This document shows, piece by piece, positions 35,016 through 49,066 of a DNA stretch of 64,000 nucleotides (position 1 is the first letter of the stretch; each line of letters begins with the position of its first letter). Both the position numbers and the translations under genes were made by a program. The DNA is from Stratiolaelaps scimitus (taxonomy: Eukaryota > Arthropoda > Arachnida > Mesostigmata > Laelapidae). Under the pieces are notes generated by a model. The model was given only the letters and a program-made list of their open reading frames with translations, had not been told where the DNA came from and ran no database searches. Location of the stretch: assembly GCA_019614645.1 (NCBI GenBank), contig JABWDB010000002.1, positions 14,173,501 through 14,237,500 of the forward strand, written 5' to 3'.

Positions 35016-37527
35016 CTATACAGGTGCCAGTAACGGACAAGAGACCCGAGTGTCGTTCGAGGAGTTGGGCGAACATCTCCTCGCTCAATATACACGACGT
35101 TGTACGAAAACCTAGCAGAAGTAGAGAATATCGCCGTGACAGACATTGGAAAAGTTGTCCCGTTTGTTTGGATGGAAAAAAACAATTACACGTAAGGCTG
35201 TCATTATAGCACTTCCAGGGCCAAATAGACGTATGATCGCCGTGTATATGGTCTGAGATTTTCAGATATAGATTCCTCGGCCAGGATCGCCACTTGGTTG
35301 CTGTGCTACTCAGCACGTAAGTATATTGTACATTATCGACGGATCGTTCGAACTACAGCAAGCGTTACGTGTGGTAGAATTCATTTGACCATGTCATCTC
35401 CTGATCTGAGTTCGCTAGTATTAACGTTTATTCAAACATACAGTAGGTCGGTATTTCTAGTTCGCTAGTGTTACACAGATCACATCGATCAGAATTGTCG
35501 AATATAGCAATGATCGAGAATTCTCCCTGCCAAACATCCATGCAACGCATGCAGGTGAACGGATATCATAATTTTCGCATTAATGATAATAGTACTGTCT
35601 TTGCAATACACTTCTACGGAAGAGTATATGAGTACTAGGCCATGGTGGCCTAGTTGTCTTACACGTGCCACTCAGTGCGGTTGTGGAAGTTCCGTTGCGA
35701 TTTGGACGTGCTCCAGGTCCCAGGAGCTCTCCAAAGCTACACTATTAATTGATGAATAATAATGAGCCTGGCTTTCACAGGCACAGGCGTTGACCGCCGG
35801 AAGTATGCTCACGTAGGACTAGACAAGTATAATACCACTTGTCAGCCTCAATGAATTTGCACATGTGACGACAAATAACTCATCTCTGATAATCATGCTG
35901 AGGAGGATCTCGACTATGATGACGATAATAATGTACGCCACGTAGTCTACTGGTGTAGATATTATATATTCGATTAACATTGGATGAAGCTACTGCTGCG
36001 AGTATGAATACGCCGGTCTACTGAACAAGTACCTGTACTAAAAGTATAATCATACCGCAATTACAATCAAAGTTCAAAGTAAAGAAAAGGGTGTAGATAT
36101 TCATGGAAGCCATCTCTTACACATATATATATATATATATATACTTTTTGGCCGTCATCAGTACTTAAGGGACCTTTCACAGGAGCACGCGGGTGTATAA
36201 CACGCTTACTCGTAACTAACGCCATATCGGATGACGAAATCTTCCGGTCGTTAACTGAGGCGTTGCCTTTATAGAATATGCCATAAAAACACAGTCTCGG
36301 CAAAGGTAAATCACCGCTGGCCATGCGGGTCTCAACCTGACTCTGGTTTCCCAAGAGTACGCCGCTCAAGAGGGGTTCCTGCCAATCGAGATGCAATCGG
36401 ACTTTGCAGTTTGTATTTCGGTAGCACACTCCGATTATACGTTTACCACGTTTTCCGATTACATTTCTGGACACCGCTCTGTACATTTCTCTCTATCTTT
36501 CTCTAGCATGACCAGTCAAGACTCGAGTGCAGATTCTGGGACTGGTAACTTTCTCACGGGAACCGTTCGTCTGCTGGGCTGGCTTTATCCCGTCTCGATG
36601 GATACCGAGCCTCGGTTCTCCAATTCACAAAGAACGCTTACTACCCCACTGCACTTCATCAATAAGGATTCCTGACTACGTCTGCATGTTTGCCTCTATG
36701 GCAGCTTCGGCAATCTCTCATGGATTTGCCGCTTATATATATATATGTTAATTATGTCCTGTGGGCGGATATTCATATAATACCCTATCTTGGAGGGGGT
36801 CATGTATAATATAAGCCTCTTGTCCGTGCGTTTGACGAATCCTCCTCTCGAAAAAAATGTAATACCAAATTCAAAAAATCAACAACTGCCACTAGTACTA
36901 CTGCTGCTGCTGCGCCAATGCGCGGCGGCATGTTCCTATGAATGCTACGAACTCAGCGTCGAATTCATGCGATAGATTCGTTCGATGTTCTATGCATAAT
37001 TCTTCGCGGCCCCGTTCACCATTCGAAGCAGATAGGCAGATCTTAGGCGTTTGGTCAATGACAAAATTATCGCGCAGTGATCTGTATTCATCTTTTGAAT
37101 GCACAGACAGCGAAGCACTACTCATCCTAGATAGAAAGGTGAACTGTTGTGGCTGGGACTGCGCTTAACTGGCGTTCCAGTTCGAAAATAGCACGGTCAG
37201 GTGATTTTCCATTAAGGACTCCATTGTGCCTTCAGAACCGGTTTCATATGGCCGCGATTGCTGCCAATGTCGGGTTACCGCGGAGGGTTGTAACCGGTTA
37301 CTCAGCTGGCATATATCAACTATGTTGAAGATTATCATAATGAACGGATAGAACCAATAACAATGTGTAATTTCAGCTGTTTCTGTTTTAGTGGAATTAA
37401 GAAGTTTATCGTTCAGCATAGTCGGGGCGAGTACCAGCGGGTGACGCAGCAATCTACTGTTCAGAAGAACCAAGTTAAAATTCGTGGTTCGGATTTTGTC
37501 GAACGAATCCTCCAAGTCGCAGTTCGT
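35016..37527. other. No gene seen apart from the truncated LINE end
   Basis: Ordinary intergenic DNA with (TA)n near 36122-36142. An 8-base-arm palindrome (ACTAGGCC..GGCCTAGT) lies at about 35634-35654. No coding signal is supported. Confidence 0.35.
35409..35473 (-). mobile_element. Very short truncated LINE 3' end with target-site duplication
   Basis: AGTTCGCTAGTATTA (35409-35423) and AGTTCGCTAGTGTTA (35459-35473), 14 of 15 identical, flank a 35-base insert that on the minus strand ends in TGTATGTTTGAATAAACGT. The same TTTATTCAAACATACA string ends the retrotransposon relic at 49.65 kb and, with small changes, occurs at 58541-58575. This fits a heavily 5'-truncated insertion in minus orientation. 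Confidence 0.75.
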
Positions 37528-38620
37528 TCACAGCGTAATCACCGAAGCTCCGCAAAACTTGTAAGACGTAGAACTTGAGCCTATTTTTAAGAAACGTATA
37601 TATATATATATGTTTCGTAGAGTGTTTTTTTTCTGGCAACATAAGCTCGGGGTGCTATCTACGGCGCCTAAGGTAATATGCAGATTCAGGGATCTTGCCT
37701 TTAAGTACCATTGATACAACCTATCAGCTGTATGGCGCAGCCTTCGGAGCCTGGCTGAAAACTGAAATCTCTTTGGACAGGAAATGGACGCGTTTTCAAA
37801 GGTTGTGAAACATGTCTCGTATTCTCTGGACAGTAGCGAGCTGAGGGCGTCGAACGCTCCATCGACTTCATAAGTATCATAGATATTGATCCAGCTAAAT
37901 TTATCCAGCCTCTCAATGAACTGTGCCTCAATACCTGCACTTCTATGCTGTCTAACCAAGGACAAAACGTCTGGGGCAAGGAATTCGTTTTATCACTGGA
38001 AAACCTTCCCGCTAACGTGACCACGGCCGAGTAATGATCCGAGAACAACGGAGTACTCCATACAGCCAGGGAAATATCAACGAATCCCCTCACAGTTTCC
38101 AATCGCTATGTGATCGATACATTCGCCAGATGTTGGGCCACAACATGTTGCACGTTTCTGGATGAAAAGAACACAACATAACATTCGCTAGGAAAGGAAC
38201 TAGCTAGCAAATTTATGTTAGCCTCACCGATTCACTATTCAAGGCAGGTCATCATCACAAGGTAGAACGTCTTCGAGCACGTTCAGCAGAGTGTCTCTGC
38301 AGGATGAGTAGAAGCCTATTAAGTGACCCTCGAAAGTGTGCTTCGAAAGTGTACCCTGCCTGCCCGTTTCCGTCTTCGCTGCTATTTGACCCTGAATCAA
38401 GAATGTCACAGCTTGTGCGAATATACACACCCATGCCTACGCCCCTGCCTATTATCCTTCCGATCCGACCCAATGGAACTGAACATAATTGCCATAATCA
38501 TCTTTTTTTAACCAAGTCTCACTTAGCACCAACGCGTCTAATCCAGAGCCGTCATCCTCCAAGAAGTCAGTCATCGTTTCGATTTGCCCAGATTTTCTGG
38601 GTCCTCCCATCCCAGCGGTT
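37528..38620 (-). pseudogene. LINE endonuclease-domain relic
   Basis: In minus-strand order, broken frames give LDALVLSETWLKKDDYGNY (about 38545-38490), GRGVGMGVYIRTSCDILDSG (about 38450-38390), ISLAVWSTPLFSDHYSAVV (about 38075-38015) and, further on, FDALSSLLSREYETCF and RLRRLRHTADRLYQWYLKAR (about 37840-37690). These follow the order of an apurinic-like endonuclease domain of a CR1/Jockey-type LINE (SETWL, GGGVxxYVR, SDH motifs) and the linker towards the reverse transcriptase. Several frameshifts and stops separate them, so it is dead. The reverse transcriptase itself is not seen. Confidence 0.75.
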
Positions 38621-41600
38621 AGCGGTGCATAGCAGCAAAGTTACAAAAAAACATTTATTTTTTACGCCATAAAAACTAGTCACTTGATATATTTGACGAT
38701 GTGTATAGTCGGCGAAGCAAACTATAATATATTTGACGACGACTACTGTAGTTACTTCGTTTAATTAATTTCGCTATATATATAACAAAGATATATCGTT
38801 GCAGTAGTTGAATAGCAGCGTTAATACGAATAACGACCACGAACGGTAACTACCGTGGACGGCTTCCTTCAAGCGGTTTTATATGGGCACTATAGATGGG
38901 CCACTTCTCATCTTGACGAGGTGGCCTTTAGATCCTACCGACGTATAGGGCCTACTGCTGCACATGAAGATGTGTAAACATTAATCTTTATTGAGCTGCC
39001 TTTCGTATTATTATGCATTATGACTTTATTGGAGTCGTTAGTGGCTGAGTTAAACAAAATACGAGGTCCATAGTGATACATCAAGCGTGTGTGTGTGTGT
39101 GTCTGCAAAGGATGAAGCCTACGGAGGGACGTCGATGCGTCTGTTTCAAGAGGCGAAAAACAGCAAACTGTACCAGAAAAACCACTGAAATGATCATACT
39201 TGATTGTTTTGGCTTCAGTCTGACACCAGGGACTGAGATCCTATTGTAGCCAATCTTCATCGACAGATCATATTGGAGGAAAACGTTGACAACAAGTTGT
39301 ACACGTGATTAAATGTGAATGAATTCGATAGGTTGTCGATTGAGCCTATTTTTGGTTAATGTTCAATCAGAAGATTTGAGAGCTGCCAATGGGCCGGCCC
39401 ACCGCCTTCTAAGGACAACTGCTCGTCCACAAGATAAGAGCTAGTGATCTACCTAATTGGTTAACATATACACCTAATACTGTTTCACAATGACAGGTGT
39501 ATGATGCTATACCAGGCCAACCCGTCGCACATCTGCATTTAAAAGCGGTTGTCCGTCTTATGCATCAATGCGGAAAGCAGTTGTACCGACTAGACTGAGT
39601 TAAATGTCGGCTGTGATTCAGCCCGGAAAATTTAAAACAAAAGGCGTACGATGCTACACAAATTATCGTGAATGTCACACACAAGCAAGCTTATAGGCGA
39701 TTAAGTCAGCGACTTATTATACCTATATGTTCGCCCCCACTGTCCGTCACCTGAGCAACACAGGTCGATGTCAGCACATTGGTCGGCAGCAGATTGTTTG
39801 TCAGCTACACGATTACACGTACACACGCTTGATCTTCCTGTTTGAACATTGCCGCAAGTCGTCGTGATCTAGGTGGATTCTTCGCTGTGGGCGGATTAGC
39901 GAGACGACACCTTGAAGCATCAAGGCATGCCAAGCGTCGAGTTATCTAAAATGGCATGCCAATCAGTCGAGCAATTAGAGCGATCAGGGTGGCCAAATCG
40001 CTGGGCGTGTGCGTCATGCAGAGGAACTGTTGTCGGCAGCGATCGACGACGCTGACAACCATTATCGCCATCAGCATCAGCAAGGGTTACAACTATATTT
40101 GTCAGGTCGCCTATAGATTCAGCATTTGCAGAGCTTACAGATATTGCCAATGGCCACTACCGCCGCCACCGCACCGCGTGCGCGATAATTGAGGTGTAGA
40201 TGCTGTGTAGTCATGAATTAGGGCATGGCCTGACGTTGCCCGCCGACTTTCGCTCGATGCTTGATTGGTTTGGTTCGCTGATCACGCATGATCGATCCTG
40301 TCGACCGCATTCAGATATTTTCTACTAATAATAAATAAGAAATGGGAAGGGGCACCGCATTTCTGGAGTAATTTCCGTTAATGACTATGGCTGGCGGATA
40401 CAAGCACTAGGCGAACGGATAATGTCTAGCTTGTAAATTGCTAGTACTGCCTGTACACATAATTTCTCGATGATGTGATGACTTGTGATTTTGGCTGCTG
40501 CCAAGGAGCGACTGGCGAAATAGCTGAATCACGCTTACTGACTTAGTAAAAGAACCAATTGTGTAGCATACTGAAGCGTTTTGTGGCATATTGTAGCATC
40601 GACCTTTCGTCCCTAGATGCCTGCTTGATATGGTAACGACTTAGACTGTGTGGAAATCCCAAGTGTCCGTTTACTGGCATAGGTGGGAGTATCTTGTACA
40701 GGCTAATTTACGGAAGTACGCTGACCTGCAGACAACTCAGCCCTGTCGCTTTCGAAATCGTAGGCAACCCGGCCCCCTCGTGGCCAATCTCCTCAAGCGG
40801 GTCTGGCACAGAGGCTAGGCTGCGCAATACCGGTCACAAGCGCGCAGAGGCCCTCATTCAGTCTTTTCCTAGCTATGTGTGCAAATAGACTATTGCTATC
40901 GTCTCCCTCGGATATGACCATGACCACCTTGGTCTGACCCCTCCCCGTACCTCCACTCTCAACTCTCCCCAATTACGCTACTTTCATAATTAACACTTAT
41001 AGTAATAATGACATTTTAGCATGTCTCAAATTCCGTTGGGATAGAAAAGTTCCTCGGAGTTTATTCGCTAAACTAAATCGATCATGAAAAACGGCAAGCA
41101 TTTGTATTTGTTCGAAGGTGCCAGTGCCCTCTGACATTTGCACTTGAGCATATTTTTAGTCTAGCCCAATTGGCGACGATGCTAATTATAATATATATAG
41201 GGAGAAAGCGAAGGGGAGAGACTTCACTTTCCAACCCAGAAGTAGAAATTAATCTTACCGAAATCTTTGGACGTTTGTCGAAAAGCAAGAGACGTTCTCA
41301 CCTCTATACCGCAAATGTCTAAGGTCGCTCTGGACCGCCCTCAAGCAACGGCTTTATCCATATTATGCCTTAGCAAATCTTAGTCAATTTGTCCAGCTCC
41401 ACCCGACAAAGGTCATAAGTCAAATGACATCCGGTATTTTTCTCCGTCCAATAGTTCCTTGAGACAGGATCTTTGCGGATCAAGTGACGCCTGATTTAAA
41501 GTAGAAGGTTTGCAAGGACATTTTCTAGCGCTTGTTTTCCCTCTCTTGTATCAAGACTTGATAGAAATCTGATTCCTACAGGAAGTGACTTCTTCTATAC

Positions 41601-44600
41601 ATATAATTTGCAGCCCACTCGATGGTTCTAGAAATCGTCGATCGAGAGCCAATGTACTCAGTGAAATTCGTTCTTTAATTTAGGATATATGCAGTTCATC
41701 TCTAAGTGAAGACACCGGACACCCTCAATATCTAATACTCGACAAATCCACGTACAATACCTACACCGTGATAGGCTTTGACACGCTGTGTATCTTCAAC
41801 ACTCTGTACTTTTCATTTATCTTGAGGTCAAATATTTTGAAATCTACCAGAACGGCTATGAGCAGTCGAACGAATCCAACTTGGACATCCGCTCGTAATG
41901 GAGATGTGGCAGTGCCCAAAACCTCTCGAGATTCGTCTAAACTCTATAGATATATATATAGGTCAATGGTAGAATTTCATAGAGGGTCTTACAACTTTCT
42001 CCAAAGCTCCGGATACGGCTATCCCAGATCACGTATCTAGAAGTAGCTTGCGAGGTTTTGCAGATGTGAAGCACCGAAGATTCCCCTCTTTCCCCCCCTC
42101 CGGGCCGTGGGGTCACGGCCGATTGGAGCACGAAGATCAAATTGTAACAGCCAGATACTTGTCGCCAACGTACATCGAAAATAATTCACTGGCTTGTTCC
42201 CCAATAAAAACTGCTCTTCTGACTAAAATATTTAGTTGTCTTTGCTGGTTTGGTCTGGCCACTGCGACTTCATTTCAAAGCAGGGCGAGGCATCGGTTAG
42301 TGTCGAACTAGGTTTTGTGCGAGACACAAACCATTCTTTGGCTTCGATTGGACGCAATTTCGTCGTGCCTAGCAAGAAATAATGCAGATAACAAGCAATC
42401 GCTATTCCTTCGATTAGCCATATTGAGCACGCGTCAAGCAGCTGACTTGCGATGTAACTGTCAGGATATGTTCGACGAGAATCAATAATCATCGACAGCA
42501 CCCTGCGCCACCGCGGACCGTCAACGCTTATCACAATACACGGCCTTGAAGCCACGCACTGGCAAACCTCGCCACTCCACAGGAACCCAGATGACGCTTG
42601 TTGATTTGTAAAGCTCTTGCTATATTGTATGTTTCGAGAGATTCGTCAGTGAACGCTGTTTTTAGCGAGGCCAAATGTCCAGTCGCGGGGCGGTCTCCCT
42701 GCAGCGCATGCGCCTGAGATGCAATATACCTGAGACAGAACAACCCACGCTCTGTGACTGAATGTTAGCTGTGTACGCCATACATGTATGCATCTCGCTC
42801 GGAGCGTAACTTCCAACCGTCGTCAGAGGTCGTCGTGCAGGCGATCAGTGTGACCCCTGCACGCACAGAAGCTGAACAGCAAAGGGTTGCACACGCGTCT
42901 TCTATGTTCGACTAACTGTCTTACTTTTATTAGTTTCGTTATCTAGAGCCTCGATATCTACGTAGACGGTGCGCGCTGTCCAAGAAATCGTGCATTGTCA
43001 AGCAGCACCCGCGGGCTCCCTTTTCAGGTTCGACGTACCCGACATTTTGTGCACCATCATGTCTCGCTCATTCGTTCTTTTTTCTCGCCGCCGGCGGCGG
43101 ATACGAGGCGGCAACACTTCGACAATATCGTAATGCTGGCCCCATTTCAATAATGGTACGCTACGCAAGACTGCGCCGTACATACGTCAGCTACTGAACG
43201 CCGAGCGAACTTCTACGATTCGACCGGCGTTCAAAAGTGGCAAGATGTGAACAGGACGATGGAAGTACTCCGGGAAGAAGTTGAGAGCAAGGGAAATTTC
43301 CGTTGAAGAAGGAGAGGTCGACGGACACAAATGAGAACAGCGTACACGTGGAAAAGAACGGCATTGCACAAATTCCCTAGGGGAACATGCGGTCACCTGG
43401 GGCCAATCGTGGCAACTACCTCTAGATATCTCAATTGCAAGTATCATGTCGAACGATTCGAATAATCGGACGTCCTTCCGTGTATTTGGGTCATGCACGT
43501 GGCTGATTGGTTTGTGATCCGTCCGAGGGCTTAAACACCGATGCGTTCGCCTCTTGGCTACGAGCCTCTAAGCGGCATTTTGTTGGAGTACTTGTTGTCG
43601 ATTAGTTGTCAATACACATCAACAATTTTACTTGCTGCTCTATATCTCATATTGGGCCGTTGTGCATCGGCCCGTAGGGGTCAAAACTTCATGGCTATGT
43701 ATTCTCGGCTTTTTCGGTCTCTAAATCTTCCCTATTTCTCCCTATGTCGCCCATTTCAATTCAATTCGGTTCCAATACTCCTCCATTACCCAAAACCGTA
43801 TGGGGGCACAATATCTCTAGTTACTTCTCTGCAACCCCCAGATCCTTCGAACCGGCAACATGTCGATAACTCCTTCAGCCAATGTCGCAACGCATAGTTC
43901 GACCGTCTGTCCAGAAACCCGCTCTGTACGTATCGTTCTATTACTCAAGCGCCGTCCCCCGTTCCGTGGCACTGCTGCTGCTGCTGCAGTCCATTGCGGA
44001 ATACGGCATTTTCCCACCTCCATTTCGAGGTCGGCTGAAGCTACTTCTAAACATAGCCACGAATAGCTAGCAATGCGCAAAGCAACTTCACGATCGAGCT
44101 AGAATGCATTTCGAAGGAGACGATCGAACCCGGCAGCGGCAGCTGCGACGCCTCCGAGGTGGCCATCCCGTGAGTGTATTACCCACCACCTATATTAGGC
44201 TGGTGGTGCTACAAGAGCGGCGCACGGCCGCGTACAGACACCGTAAATCTCTATGGGAGAGTATAGAAGGTAAATTGGATATGGAGAAATTCACGTCTTA
44301 TACTAACTGAGGACGCTGTCTCCCCTGATTGCGTACTCAAGCTCCCGTAGAGCTTTTAATAGCGTCAGAAAAGCGGAGAGCGGAACAATAGATCAGTTGT
44401 CAATAGATTTCAGCGAACAGCTGCGTAACATCACACAGCATCCCACGTTTGAATGGAGGGTGAAAAAACTCATTGTAATGACCAAGAACATCCTGCATTG
44501 ACTACCAATGGGATGCAATCTATGCGGCCACACCACGTCACGTTACTCGAGATCTTCCGGAATCATGACATGACGACATCATTGGCACATTTAATACGAA

Positions 44601-46140
44601 TAACAGCATATCAATGCCGATTACCAAGTGTTGTAATTATCGTCGCCACGCAACGGCCGGCTGTGAATCGACCGTTGAGGGACTGACACTCGATGACGGG
44701 AACGTTGCAATTAAGGCGAGAGATTTGTCTCTCATCTCCCAGCAGCCGGGAAAATATGATATTCCTACTCAAACACATTGTCGCATGTGATGACGAGAAA
44801 TTCTAGATAATCTTGCACTTCAACAACTCCAAAGCCACACAAGAAAAACAATGCAATAATTACAGCAATATGCCAACGATGATAAACGCCTTGGAAGCAC
44901 CAAGCCTCTTCGCGCACTTCCAACATTGATTCCGCAAATATTCTGCCAAATAGCCACAATTAACGATAGGCGGTACCCCAGTCCCACTACTGCCCACAGA
45001 CGATTCCATACATTTCCGCCTTTTTATCCCTTGTTCCATAATCTCAAACATCGCTAACCTTCAAACGTTATTGCATCTGAATATAGACTAGATTTTATGA
45101 GGAAGAAACACATTGTATGATGTGACGATTTTTAAACGTCTTAAAGAAGCAAGCTGATCATATCAGGCCGAGTTGGTACAATCGCTTAGTTGTACGCCCC
45201 GATTTGGCACTGATACGGAAATGAAATTTTGATCGTTGCGCATGTTTCATAATCTATTTAGATTTTATATTTCCCATCCAATCGATTATCTTCATTCGGC
45301 AGCAATTTCATGTACTGCCGACAAGCTAATCAATATTTCCCCCTGGATACTAATTGCGTGAGCGTTGTGAGCTCCCTTTGTAATTATGGTAGGTGATCAT
45401 GTACGTATGCGCAGTATTCCATATCACTGTGGTTTACGAGAGCAGCAAAGTATAATATTGTGCCGTGACTGTGATCGTCATGTAAATGACCCGAGTGACG
45501 CTTGATGATGGCATCAATCACATAAGCTTTATCTGACGCCACAAACGGCTGGATAGAATTGGCAAAAATCTAGCCATACCAAAAACGGCTGGCATTTGAT
45601 TGCTCAACCGAATCGACAACAGCTGACATCTTTGTCCGATGTCAGATTTGTCAGATGTGCCGCATGTCGGTTCGATGCTCACACGTTGTCTCATAAATTT
45701 CCTAATTCCATCCACGACAAGAGACTCTCACACACACAGAACTGCCACGCAACTGTGGCGCGACTGACTTCGCGGCCGTGTTGCGTGAATGAACCGATAT
45801 AACCTCGTGACTCAACTACGATGAATGGTCTGTGTCTGGCTGTCCGCCAGCCTCATTGTGCCGCTTCGTTGAATTGATCATTATTAAGGGCACAGCGGAA
45901 TGAATAGCCCATAGCGCTAAACGAACGCGCTCAAGCCACAACCCAGATTCACTACGGCCACTTATACTACTACTACAACCGCTATTGCAATACAACAACT
46001 ACCGGCGCAGGCTCCACTGCAGCTGCTCAAACGACGACGACAACAACAACAACTTCGTCATCATCATCATCATTATCGGGGCAATTCATCATTTCTGGGG
46101 TCTACCAATCGCTCGGTCAGTTCCATGGCGACAGAGCTAC
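38621..46140. other. Intergenic DNA without recognised genes (SINE fragment inside)
   Basis: Apart from the SINE piece at 39523-39630 only short frames are present. A stretch at about 44071-44169 on the plus strand reads without stops into CATCCC followed by GTGAGT and looks mildly coding-like, but with no neighbouring exons or known family it cannot be called. Confidence 0.35.
39523..39630 (+). mobile_element. SINE 3' two-thirds
   Basis: Starts at CGTCGCACATCTGCATTTAA behind the B-box position and runs to CAGCCCGGAAAA at the family's usual end; the tRNA-like head is missing (5' truncation). Confidence 0.78.
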
Positions 46141-46333
46141 GTCGAGCCTGATGACGTGGTGTGTTCGTGTGCGCCTCGGTGCACTCGGAGGAGTGCAACA
46201 CGTAGGTGACTATACGGGTTCGATCCCCACCGTTGCACATTTGCACTTAAAGGGGTTGTCCGCCTTTGTGACGCAATGCCGAAAGCAGTTCTACCGTGGA
46301 TGTTAAATGTTGGCGTTGAGTCAGCCCGGAAAA
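46141..46333 (+). mobile_element. tRNA-derived SINE, near-complete copy
   Basis: Begins GTCGAGCCTGATGACGTGG, has the perfect B-box GGTTCGATCCC (about 46217-46227), then CACCGTTGCACATTTGCAC, GGGGTTGTCC, CAATGCCGAAAGCAGTTC and the end CAGCCCGGAAAATG. The head is slightly longer than in the 34-kb copies, with an extra GAGTGCAACACGTAGG segment. Confidence 0.85.
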
Positions 46334-46406
46334 TGTATTTATTTTAAAGCTAAACCACTCGAAGGAAGAGATGGTGGACTCTCGGCGGAGGATGGTGGTT
46401 TTTGCA

Positions 46407-46466
46407 GGTAAAGGTAAAGGTTTTTTTGGTTTATTAAAGGAGCTGCAATTTTTACAATGCTTAAGG
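46407..46466 (-). mobile_element. LINE-like 3' end, second copy
   Basis: Same family as 7026-7085: GGTAAAGGTAAAGG, then GGTTTATTAAAGGAGCTGC, ACAATGCTTAAG on the plus strand. The adjacent A-rich sequence at 46588-46608 may belong to the same insertion. It lies 75 bases behind a complete SINE copy. Confidence 0.65.
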
Positions 46467-47224
46467 TAGAGACGTTTTGTCATCGATGTCAATCCCTCCC
46501 ACCCCAGCCTACACTGGATCGGCCCACTTTAATGGGGATTGGACTATCTCGGGCGGTGCCTGTGCGTTTGAAGATTTCCTCCTCTCAAAAAAAACAAGCA
46601 AAAAAAAGCTACACCACTGCATAAGCTTTTATATGTGTGTACAGTACATTTATGGATAATATAGGTCGAGAAGGTTAACGCTCTCATGCAACATAGACGT
46701 GAGATGAGACAGCTTGGGAACGGCAGGCATCCGTCGAGTCTAGACGAAATGAGATCAATCTTTCGGTTGTTGTTATGCGAATTGCGTTCCATTCGTTCAT
46801 AATCTTGTTCGTGCATGGGAGCCAATGGAGACGAGGGCGGATCGGAGCCCATTTCCGCACACGCAGAAATCTATTGTATATTTCGTAATTATGTCAAACG
46901 CAAAGTGCGCTATATGGCCGGCCGGTCGGCTGTCCGACTCCAACAACAGCGTGACATCAACTAAAACCGCGCTAAATATTATGAGCACGGCCGTGGTCGC
47001 TCGTACTGTGGGTAGGTGACCACCTTCGATGACTGCGCTCCCAGGGTATGACAAGCGAAAAATATATTTATATCTAGTGTTATCCAAGCAGCCTAAAGAG
47101 TGGCCGTGTCTCTATGTGAGTATATTCTGATATTTTGATTCCTTGGCCCAAAATGCCTCATGGAGCTCTGGAGCAATTTCAGGAAATGAATGCAATCATT
47201 TTTCATTCTTTTTTGTTTGTTTTT

Positions 47225-47262
47225 TTTTGTTTCTTCCAGCTGACCCTCAGCTGAAAAATACA
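47225..47262. repeat. CAGCTGA-family dispersed repeat, short copy
   Basis: CAGCTGACCCTCAGCTG at 47237-47253 behind a T-rich run. The TTCCCCT..TGACAGGCC continuation of the 6.4-kb copies is missing. Confidence 0.55.
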
Positions 47263-49066
47263 TAATTATGCTCTATGTACAATGATTTTCTCCTGTGTGT
47301 TTGCAATGGGTTGCACGTTGATCAGCTATCATCTACCGTGCATATTAAGGTCCACCTTAAGGTAGAAATAACAAAATAAATGATGCCACCGCCTAAAGTC
47401 ATCGATCAATCGTTCAGTAATCTAAATCTTTTACAAAATGATAGCGCGGCGGGGAGCGAAGGGTCATACTATTCCTGCACACGTTGAGATTAACCTTGCA
47501 GGGGTGGATTAACCTCGCATTCACGGAAATCAGCTTGTTGGCCTTAATAAAATAAACGTGGTGTTTACCAAAAACTCTATGAGAGTGACTAAGCTGCACG
47601 ATGTATCGACAAGGTATGTTTATAAAAAAATACTACTCATCTAGATTAAAACGAAGAACTGTATACGATCCGCATACCCATCATATCAGACCCGCGTACT
47701 CAAACGCACATATTAAATCGTTCTTTATCCGTTGTTCAGCTAGCTCTGCGGTTAATCGAGAAAAAATTGCACGACTACGTTCCTAACGAACTGTTCAATG
47801 TCTCCCTCTCGTCGGAGAGGTTTAGATGAACAATGATGACAAACAACCTGTAGGGCTATGTGAAACTCGGTGAATTTTTAGGTGTCGAGGCGAAGTCGCT
47901 ATTGTAAATATATGGCAAATTAAAACTCAGAAATAATATGAATATTAATTGATTTACTAGATTAAAAATATAATAACAATAATAAGAATTATTATTACTC
48001 CGCACAACTTAGTAAGAATAATTGTGTTCATTACTAATAAGAATACTAATGATGGTCGATTCGACTGGTGAGATACCATCTGCTCGCCTCGCGTAGGCAT
48101 AACCTAACTACTTCACCGGTCAGTACCAAGCTTCTCATAGATGTTTTTGTTTACGTCATACGGGGTTGACGGCTCTGAACGTTCGTGGCTTTGTTTTTGA
48201 TTTTGATTTGCTTCGCTGGTCCAGCCGATATCGTCCGAACGAGCATGACTATCTGATCCGCTTAGGTCGGGACAGATCAGTCTGACTGAACATTGCCTTT
48301 CTCGGCAGGCATAACGTCGTACCGGTTGGACGAAGCGAACTCGACGCCGACCTCAAAAACAATAAACGGCTGTGGCCTGCGAGTATTTAGAATAATCGTA
48401 TGAGAATATGAATTACATATCTGGTCCGTACCTCAACCGCGCGAACAGGCCGATCATGTCAATGACACATGATGGCTCTAGAGAATGACGCCCGGGGCAG
48501 GACTAGATGGCGGGTTGCCAACTAGCGCTCGAGAGTGAATCACTGGATTGTGTTTGTGCTGCACGTGATATCTCCATGTCTGTGTTGCTGTATGATATCT
48601 CTTGGTCGGCCAGTGACACTGCTGTGGGAAGCGCGGCGAAGGATCTGGATATCACATTCGCCTGATCGCCTGATTCGCTTCCGACAGAATAATGCTCTCC
48701 TGATTTAAGGATCGGAGCGGAGCGAAACGCCGGATTGACTCCTAATGGAAAACTACTCCGGCTGTGACGCCGATCGGTTACGTTACCATAGAGCAAAGCA
48801 AGTAATGCCTGCCTCGATACTTTGTAGCGATAATGCCAGTGCAGTAACAGAAGTGATCAGGTCCCCCACCATCGCCGCCTTGTAAAGAACGACGACTCGA
48901 ACGAACGATTCGCGCAAATCTCACCCATCGAAGATTCACAACAGGGTCTACTATCATATTTACACTGGTAGGAAAACGATGGCATCTACAGGGGACTGAA
49001 GCAAACATTCGCCGGACTCCCACGTGAGCCCGGCTTGCGTTGGAAGTGGATAGTTTATTATTCTCC

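Noticed and set aside
35634..35715. tRNA-like stretch (GGTGGCCTAGTTGTCTTAC)
   Set aside because: An A-box-like string is present but no B-box or acceptor stem follows at tRNA distance.
46797..47087. Minus-strand frame with a hydrophobic stretch (AVLIIFSAVLVDVTLLL)
   Set aside because: No signal peptide, start context or known family; an overlapping frame (46544-46852) is equally open, so coding cannot be told from chance.
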